Origin: DASUGM01 sp036274055
GTDB lineage: Bacteria; Acidobacteriota; Vicinamibacteria; Vicinamibacterales; SCN-69-37
DNA: 9,422 nt
Assembly: GCA_036274055.1 (NCBI GenBank)
Contig: DASUGM010000041.1
Location: 1-9,422 of the forward strand
Direction of reading: 5' to 3'
How positions within the stretch are numbered: position 1 is the first letter of the stretch; the number at the start of each line of letters is the position of its first letter. The notes under the pieces are model-generated. The model did no database searches. It saw nothing but the letters and a program-made list of their open reading frames with translations, and had not been told where the DNA came from. Below are positions 1-4,535 of the stretch, in pieces. The translations under genes were made by a program, and so were the position numbers.

Positions 1-98
1 AAGAGCACGCCGGTGACCGCGCCGCCGACGTAGCTCAGCGCGGCAGCCAGATTCTCGTCGAGACCGGTGCTGGAACGCGGTGTGGGCGGTCCGGTCAT
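1..98 (-). CDS. DUF4870/Tic20-like membrane protein, N-terminal part only
   Basis: Only the first 32 codons are inside the window; the gene continues past base 1. After a short polar Pro/Ser/Thr-rich stretch the protein reads GLDENLAAALSYVGGAVTGV. This matches the typical opening of DUF4870 (Tic20-like) small membrane proteins: a Gly-Leu-Asp-Glu-Asn motif followed by the first transmembrane helix with its Gly-rich turn. Such proteins usually have about 110 residues and three or four membrane helices, and their molecular role is unsettled. The ATG at 98..96 overlaps the stop of the upstream membrane-protein gene as ATGA, so the two are almost certainly co-transcribed and probably translationally coupled. 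No separate ribosome binding site is needed or seen. The family call rests on this short stretch alone. Confidence 0.7.
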   Translation of the reverse strand, partial: MTGPPTPRSSTGLDENLAAALSYVGGAVTGVL

Positions 99-505
99 AT
101 GCGCTCCAACGCCCGCCCGTCGGCCGGCGTCCGCGGCGGCCTGCCGAACTCGCGCCGGGCGTCATCATTCAGCAGCGCCCAGAAAGCATAGACGCCGAGC
201 GCCGTGCCGAACGGCACCGCCAGCAGATTGACGAGGGCGAGCACGAGCGTGACGGCGCGCGCCGCCGACGATCGCCGCAGCAGGCCGCGTCCGGCGGCGA
301 TCATCGCCAGGCCACCTAACCCGAACACACTGCCAACAACGACGAAAGTCCAGACGACGGCGTGTCCTGAACCGGAAGCGGAGAGCGGGTCGACAAAGGC
401 GGAGGCGGCGCCGGCGGCGAGGACAGCGAGCGCCAGGCCGCTCAGCACGCCGAACGCGCCCCAGATGACGTGGAGCCAGCCGAGAACGTCGAGATGCAGG
501 CGCAT
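95..505 (-). CDS. small multi-pass membrane protein, 136 residues, unknown function
   Basis: I do not recognise a named family. The protein begins MRLHLDVLGWLHVIWG and is dominated by hydrophobic segments. There is one or two helices at about residues 8-36, one at about 49-71, and a long one or a helical hairpin at about 82-112. The last ends in GTALGVYAFWALLNDD, followed by a charged, cytosolic-looking tail (ARREFGRPP). The open frame extends upstream to 685, but those 60 residues are Arg/Pro-rich and run antisense-like through the J-domain gene, so the ATG at 505 is taken as the start. No good Shine-Dalgarno sequence precedes it. The gene starts 19 bases after the J-domain gene ends, and its TGA overlaps the ATG of the DUF4870-like gene, making a three-gene operon. 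Two consecutive membrane proteins after a J-domain protein suggest a shared envelope role, but the function is unknown. Confidence 0.82.
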   Translation of the reverse strand: MRLHLDVLGWLHVIWGAFGVLSGLALAVLAAGAASAFVDPLSASGSGHAVVWTFVVVGSVFGLGGLAMIAAGRGLLRRSSAARAVTLVLALVNLLAVPFGTALGVYAFWALLNDDARREFGRPPRTPADGRALERI

Positions 506-524
506 GCGACGCGGGGTGGCGAGT

Positions 525-752
525 CTACCGCGCCGGACCGAAGAACGCTCCTTGCATACGCTCGACGATGGCGGCCATATCGACGAAATCAACGGCGGCG
601 TCGGTGCGCGGCGCCGCCGGGACGGGACGTGCATGGGTCTCGCCCTGACGGAAATCGGGATGCGAGCGCCGTTCACGCCGGGCACACGCGCGGCGGATTT
701 CGCTCGCGGGAGCGTCGTCGGACACGCCGAGAATCTCGAAGAAATCGTGCAC
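525..752 (-). CDS. miniature J-domain (DnaJ-like) protein, 75 residues
   Basis: The N-terminus HDFFEILGVSDDAPASEIRR followed by ACARRERRSHPDF is a recognisable J-domain. Helix I carries the (F/Y)-(F/Y)-E-I-L-G-V pattern, helix II is basic, and the HPD tripeptide needed to stimulate DnaK ATPase is at residues 31-33. A full J-domain has about 70 residues with helices III and IV. Here HPD is followed by a Pro/Arg/Ala-rich linker and one short segment, DAAVDFVDMAAIVERMQ, so the domain looks cut down. No Gly/Phe or zinc-finger region is present. The start is a choice: the frame opens at a TTG at 791, but that TTG sits in a -35-like TTGACT, and the family normally begins just before the helix-I motif. 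The GTG at 752 is therefore preferred; another GTG lies at 764. It is the first gene of an operon with two membrane proteins. A co-chaperone or DnaK-recruiting role is inferred. Confidence 0.72.
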   Translation of the reverse strand: MHDFFEILGVSDDAPASEIRRACARRERRSHPDFRQGETHARPVPAAPRTDAAVDFVDMAAIVERMQGAFFGPAR

Positions 753-762
753 GGCTAGCGCC

Positions 763-791
763 ACGATAGGAATGGCGCGCGGGGAAGTCAA
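763..791 (-). promoter_or_regulatory. candidate sigma-70 promoter for the J-domain/membrane operon
   Basis: Read on the minus strand, TTGACT (791..786) is followed after exactly 17 bases by TATCGT (768..763). These match the housekeeping -35 and -10 consensus at five and four of six positions, with ideal spacing. The predicted transcription start near 756 lies only about four bases before the GTG at 752, giving an almost leaderless messenger. That agrees with the lack of any Shine-Dalgarno sequence there. The position, just after the end of the zinc-ribbon gene, would start a new transcription unit. This is a sequence match only; the -10 is imperfect. Confidence 0.42.
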
Positions 792-827
792 GCGCGGGGC
801 GGCCGGGCGCCCGCAGGGTGGAGCCAG

Positions 828-1106
828 CTAGCGCGCGCCGAGCGTCGCCAGCAACTCGCGCCGGGTCACTTCGTCCAACGCATCGAGATCGACCGTGCTG
901 TCACACTCGTCGCAAAGCACTTCGACGAGCGCCGGACGACCTTCCTCCTGCGGCGGCTGCAACTGACCGTCGGTCACGCGGAGCAGCTGCATCTGCAGCG
1001 TCTTCGCGAGGAAGTTCTCACCGTTCCCGCAGTTCGGACACGTCAACGACAAATCGCTCTCCGTTACGGCCCATGCGATCGGGCCCAATTCACAAGTGTA
1101 TCGCAT
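828..1106 (-). CDS. small zinc-ribbon-like protein with two CxxC knuckles
   Basis: I do not recognise a named family. The protein has CPNCG at residues 23-27 and CDECD at 64-68, about 37 residues apart, the arrangement of a four-cysteine zinc ribbon. Between them is a segment of alternating polar and hydrophobic residues, and after them an acidic/leucine helix (DLDALDEVTRRELLATLG). This could bind zinc and act as a small nucleic-acid or protein adaptor, but that is inference. The ATG at 1106 lies three bases after the addA stop (TAGGGAATG), so co-transcription with addBA is very likely. A shorter form starting at the TTG at 1052 is a real alternative: it has GGAG at 1062..1059 with six bases of spacing and would give a natural-looking 74-residue protein opening just before the first knuckle (MSLTCPNCG). 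The 18 extra residues of the longer form look unremarkable apart from one more cysteine at position 5. Confidence 0.78.
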   Translation of the reverse strand: MRYTCELGPIAWAVTESDLSLTCPNCGNGENFLAKTLQMQLLRVTDGQLQPPQEEGRPALVEVLCDECDSTVDLDALDEVTRRELLATLGAR

Positions 1107-1109
1107 TCC

Positions 1110-4100
1110 CTAGCGCGAATAGAGGATTTGCACGTCAATTTGAGCAATTTCGAGCGCCGACGCGACCGCCGACGCGTAAATACGGGCCTGTGCCGCGTGT
1201 TCGGGCCTCGGCGCCCCGGTCTTGAATTCGAGAACGGTGCCCCGGCCGTCCTCTCCGAGCACGAGGCAGTCGACCTGGCCCCGAAACAGCTCGTCAGGCC
1301 GGTCCGCAGGCGCCCACGAAAACGGGACCTCGTAAAAGACATCGCCCTGCCGCAGAAGCCGCTCGAGATCCTCCCGGCCGCGCAGGGCGACGAACAGATC
1401 CACGGCCTCGGCGACCAGCGTGCGGCTATCGGCGACGTCGACCAGTTCTTCGGGCCGCACCAGCTGCGACGCGAGCGAAGCGAGGACCTCTCGCGGCGAC
1501 GTGTGATCGGCGCGGCACTGAAACAGCCGATGCACCAGCGCCCCGGTCAGCCGATCGACGGCGTCAACGGACCAGGGCATCGAGGAGTGCGGGCGGGCGA
1601 CGGGCGGACCGACGGCCGCGGTGGCCGGCAACTGGTGGCGACGGCTCTCGGTTCGAATCGGGGTGACGTCGATACTGGCGGGATCGATCGCCGACGGGAC
1701 CACGGCAGCGCGCACTGTACTGGCAGGCGGCCGGCAGACGCGCCACGCGAATCGCCCGCTGATCGAGGTCCACTCGACCTCGGCGCCGTCGGCCGCCGCT
1801 GCCGCCGCGGCGAAAAGATCGTGGAAGCCCAGCGGCAGCAACGACGCCAGGCTCCGGCTGCCTCGACGCAATCGGCTTTTGTCGTCGAGCTCACCGGCAA
1901 CGTACAGGCGATCGCGCGCGCGCGTCACCGCGACGTAGAGCAGCCGGCGCAGCTCCTCGTTGTCGCGCCGATCCTCGAGCTCGGTGGCCGGGCCGGGATT
2001 GAACGCGACTTCCGGCTCGCCGGTTGGACCGCGATCGATGACCGAGAATCCGGCCGGCCGTCCCCGGCCGGGCATATGCAGATTGACGAGGAAGACGATC
2101 GGAAACTCGAGCCCCTTGGCCGCGTGCATCGTCATCAGGTTCACCGCGCCGGCGGCTTCGAGAATGGCGTTCGACTCGTCGCCGGCCCGGAGCGTCTCGA
2201 AATACGCGGCGAGGCGGCCGATCGTCGCGTAGCCACGATTCTCGACGCGCCGGACCAGCGCGCGCGCCTTCTTGACGTTCTCGCGTGCCTGATCGAGCCG
2301 CCGGCCGCGCATTTCGAACGCATACGCCGACTCGCGAAGCACCTGATCGAGCAGCTCACTCGGCGTCACCCGATCCGCCGCCGCCAGCCAGCGCGCCACC
2401 CCTTCACGCGCGCGCTCGAGCAGCGCGCGATCGATGGGATCCAGCCCAAGCCCGTCGAGGTCCAGCTTGGGCGCGCGCAGCACGTGTGCAAAAACTGCAA
2501 AATGCCGCCGGGTGGCTTTTTCGTTTTCTGCAACTGTGGCGAAAAAGCCACCCGACGCCTTTTCGGCAAGGATCGCCAGCGCGACGTCCGAAAGCCGGAC
2601 GAACCGCGAGCGCAGGAACTCGGCGGCGCGCAGCGAGGACTCCGGCTGGGCGAGGTAGCGCAGGAGCGCCTGAAGATCCTGCACTTCGGGCGCGTCGAAG
2701 AATCCGAGGCCCTTGTAGACGTAGGTCCGGATGCCGCGCGTCTCGAGGGCTTCTTCGAAATAGCGGTGGCCGGTGCGGGCGCGGAACAGGATGGCGATGT
2801 CTTCGGGCCGCGGCCGCCGCGGTGGTCCAATCTTGTCGCGAACGGTCGCGGTTGGTGAGGCCAGCAGCCGCGCAACTTCTTCGGCCGCGGCACTCGCGCA
2901 TGCGGCAATCGTCGGCTGCGCGATGATGCCGAGCACCGGCTCGCCATCGCGGCGCGCGCCGGGCGCGACGGCCGCGACCGGAAAGCGGTCCTCGTCGCGG
3001 TAATCGAACCGCTCGGGCAACGACGCCTCGCCGGGCATCTCCGACGCCAGCGCGTTGACGAACGCGAGCAGTTCCGGGACGGCGCGGAAGCTGGTCGAAA
3101 TCGCCTGGCGCACTGCCCGTCCCGGTCGCAGCGCCGCAATTCGTCTGGCGGCCTCGTCGAGCAGCGTGACTTCGGCGTGGCGGAACCGATAGATCGACTG
3201 CTTCCGGTCGCCGACGACGAAGATCGACATCGGCGCGTCAGCGGCGCCGGCGCCTTCGCCCCACGCCTCGATCAACAGGTCGACGAGGCGCCACTGCAAC
3301 CGGCTGGTGTCCTGAAACTCATCGACCAGGACGTGGTGATAGCGCGACTGCAGCTTGAGCCGGCTGCGCGCGAACTCCTCTTGACGCGTCAGCAGCGTCA
3401 CCGCGCGCTCGAGCATGCCGGCAAAATCGAGCAACGCGTGCTCCTCGAGGAGTTCTTCGTAGATCCGCACCGCGATCGCGAGCACGCGCTGCAGCCCGCG
3501 TGCGAGCAAGCCGTTGACGTCACGGTCGAGCTCGTCGAGCGCGGTCTTCAGCGCCGGCGCGATCGCCTGCAAGGCCTGCTCGTGCCGGCGCTTCGCGTCG
3601 GCGCTCGAAAACTGATCGGGCGTGTACGGCCTGGTCAGCTTCTTCCGCGGCTCGCCCTGCTTGGTCAGAAAATAGCGCTCGATCCGGCGGCGAAACTGCT
3701 GGACGCGCGCGGGATTGCCGGCGTCAATGCGATCGAGCGCGGTGAGGTCGCCGTGCAGCCAGCGAAACTCCGGCACGCGCACCGGCCCGTCGTCGACGAT
3801 CGCCGCGCGCCCAGGCGCCGCGGCGAGCAGCTCGCGGACGCGCGCCACGAACGCCGCGCCGGCATCAGCCGCGGTCGCGGGCCCGCGATGGTCGCGAACG
3901 AAGCTGTCGACCGCGGGCTGGGCGACATGCCGGCGATCGAGCAGCGTCCCGAGCGCGTCACGCAGGATCGGCAGCTTGACCCGCGCAAACAGCAACCGCA
4001 CGCGCTCGTCGTCGATGACGAGTCCGCGCGCCGCGCGCATCGTCAAGTCGAGCGCTTCGTTGGCGAAGCGCGCCATTTCGGTTTCGTCGGCGATTTCGAA

Positions 4101-4535
4101 CGCCGGGTCGACGTCGGCCTCGAGCGGAAATTCGCGCAGCAGACCAAAGCAGAAGGCGTCGATCGTCGAAATCTGGATGTCGGCGATCCGGTCGCGCAGT
4201 TCGCGCCAGCGCGCGGGTGTGAATGCCCGCTGGTCGGCGCGGCGGTGCAGCGACGCCAGGACGCGATCGCGCATCTCGGCGGCGGCCTTGCGGGTAAACG
4301 TGATCGCGAGGATGTGGCGCGGATCGACGCCGGCTTCGATCAAACGAACGTAGCGGTCGACGAGCACCCGGGTCTTCCCGGTCCCGGCCGAGGCCTCGAG
4401 CACGACGTCGTTGGCGGGATCGACAGCGAACTCGCGCGCCGCCTGATCGGGTGGCGGTGGCGCGGAGGACGCCGTCGCCGTTGGCGACGATGCCGGATCG
4501 GACTCCGACAGATCAAACAGCGTCGGCTGCTTCAT
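1110..4535 (-). CDS. addA: AddA: ATP-dependent helicase-nuclease subunit A (UvrD/RecB-like), 1141 residues
   Basis: AddA is the 3'-5' helicase and one of two nucleases of AddAB, which unwinds and trims double-strand breaks to give the 3' tail used by RecA. Superfamily-1 helicase motifs are in order: Walker A ASAGTGKT (about 48-55), Ia ITFTRKAAAEM (78-88), II DEFQDT (405-410), III GDRKQSIYRFR (442-452), TSFR (481-484), V MTMHAAKGLEFP (801-812) and VI LLYVAVTRARDRL (865-877). The C-terminal RecB-type nuclease keeps H1002, D1089 (GQVD), E1103 and K1105 (LEFK), Q1116 and Y1120. Length is normal for AddA. The frame is open further upstream, but the ATG at 4535 is chosen for its AGGAGG site and because earlier codons read antisense-like sequence. 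It overlaps addB by 23 bases, so coupling is likely. Residues about 657-686 are encoded by a palindromic insert. The Ser/Pro-rich N-terminus carries QPTLF, a possible clamp-binding motif. Confidence 0.95.
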   Translation of the reverse strand: MKQPTLFDLSESDPASSPTATASSAPPPPDQAAREFAVDPANDVVLEASAGTGKTRVLVDRYVRLIEAGVDPRHILAITFTRKAAAEMRDRVLASLHRRADQRAFTPARWRELRDRIADIQISTIDAFCFGLLREFPLEADVDPAFEIADETEMARFANEALDLTMRAARGLVIDDERVRLLFARVKLPILRDALGTLLDRRHVAQPAVDSFVRDHRGPATAADAGAAFVARVRELLAAAPGRAAIVDDGPVRVPEFRWLHGDLTALDRIDAGNPARVQQFRRRIERYFLTKQGEPRKKLTRPYTPDQFSSADAKRRHEQALQAIAPALKTALDELDRDVNGLLARGLQRVLAIAVRIYEELLEEHALLDFAGMLERAVTLLTRQEEFARSRLKLQSRYHHVLVDEFQDTSRLQWRLVDLLIEAWGEGAGAADAPMSIFVVGDRKQSIYRFRHAEVTLLDEAARRIAALRPGRAVRQAISTSFRAVPELLAFVNALASEMPGEASLPERFDYRDEDRFPVAAVAPGARRDGEPVLGIIAQPTIAACASAAAEEVARLLASPTATVRDKIGPPRRPRPEDIAILFRARTGHRYFEEALETRGIRTYVYKGLGFFDAPEVQDLQALLRYLAQPESSLRAAEFLRSRFVRLSDVALAILAEKASGGFFATVAENEKATRRHFAVFAHVLRAPKLDLDGLGLDPIDRALLERAREGVARWLAAADRVTPSELLDQVLRESAYAFEMRGRRLDQARENVKKARALVRRVENRGYATIGRLAAYFETLRAGDESNAILEAAGAVNLMTMHAAKGLEFPIVFLVNLHMPGRGRPAGFSVIDRGPTGEPEVAFNPGPATELEDRRDNEELRRLLYVAVTRARDRLYVAGELDDKSRLRRGSRSLASLLPLGFHDLFAAAAAAADGAEVEWTSISGRFAWRVCRPPASTVRAAVVPSAIDPASIDVTPIRTESRRHQLPATAAVGPPVARPHSSMPWSVDAVDRLTGALVHRLFQCRADHTSPREVLASLASQLVRPEELVDVADSRTLVAEAVDLFVALRGREDLERLLRQGDVFYEVPFSWAPADRPDELFRGQVDCLVLGEDGRGTVLEFKTGAPRPEHAAQARIYASAVASALEIAQIDVQILYSR
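2500..2563. repeat. palindromic element embedded in frame in addA
   Basis: CGGGTGGCTTTTTCG (2509-2523) is repeated in exact reverse complement at 2540-2554 around a 16-base loop, giving a perfect 15-bp stem. The symmetry continues outward to 2500 and 2563 with six further matches and three mismatches. The element contains A- and T-runs that are rare elsewhere in this GC-rich gene. It is read through by addA as roughly SGGFFATVAENEKATRRH, between the conserved FLRSRFVRLSD segment and the LDPIDRALLERAR helix, without breaking the frame. A/T-richer sequence extends left to about 2486, so the whole inserted unit may be larger than the symmetric part. The inverted repeat is seen directly; that it is a mobile or REP-like element is inferred. 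No second copy is in the window. Confidence 0.85.

Noticed and set aside
204..758. Plus-strand open frame (184 codons) opposite the J-domain and membrane genes
   Set aside because: It is antisense to three minus-strand genes with clear protein signatures (HPD motif, membrane helices, ATGA coupling); its own translation is Arg/Ala/Pro low-complexity.
792..827. GC-rich symmetry (CGGGCGCCCG) after the zinc-ribbon gene as a possible terminator
   Set aside because: The stem is short and no U-run follows on the minus strand, so an intrinsic terminator is not supported.
1128..2858. Long plus-strand open frame (576 codons) opposite addA
   Set aside because: It is antisense to AddA, which has all helicase and nuclease motifs; the composition is low-complexity Arg/Gly/Ala, and it reads straight through the palindromic element.
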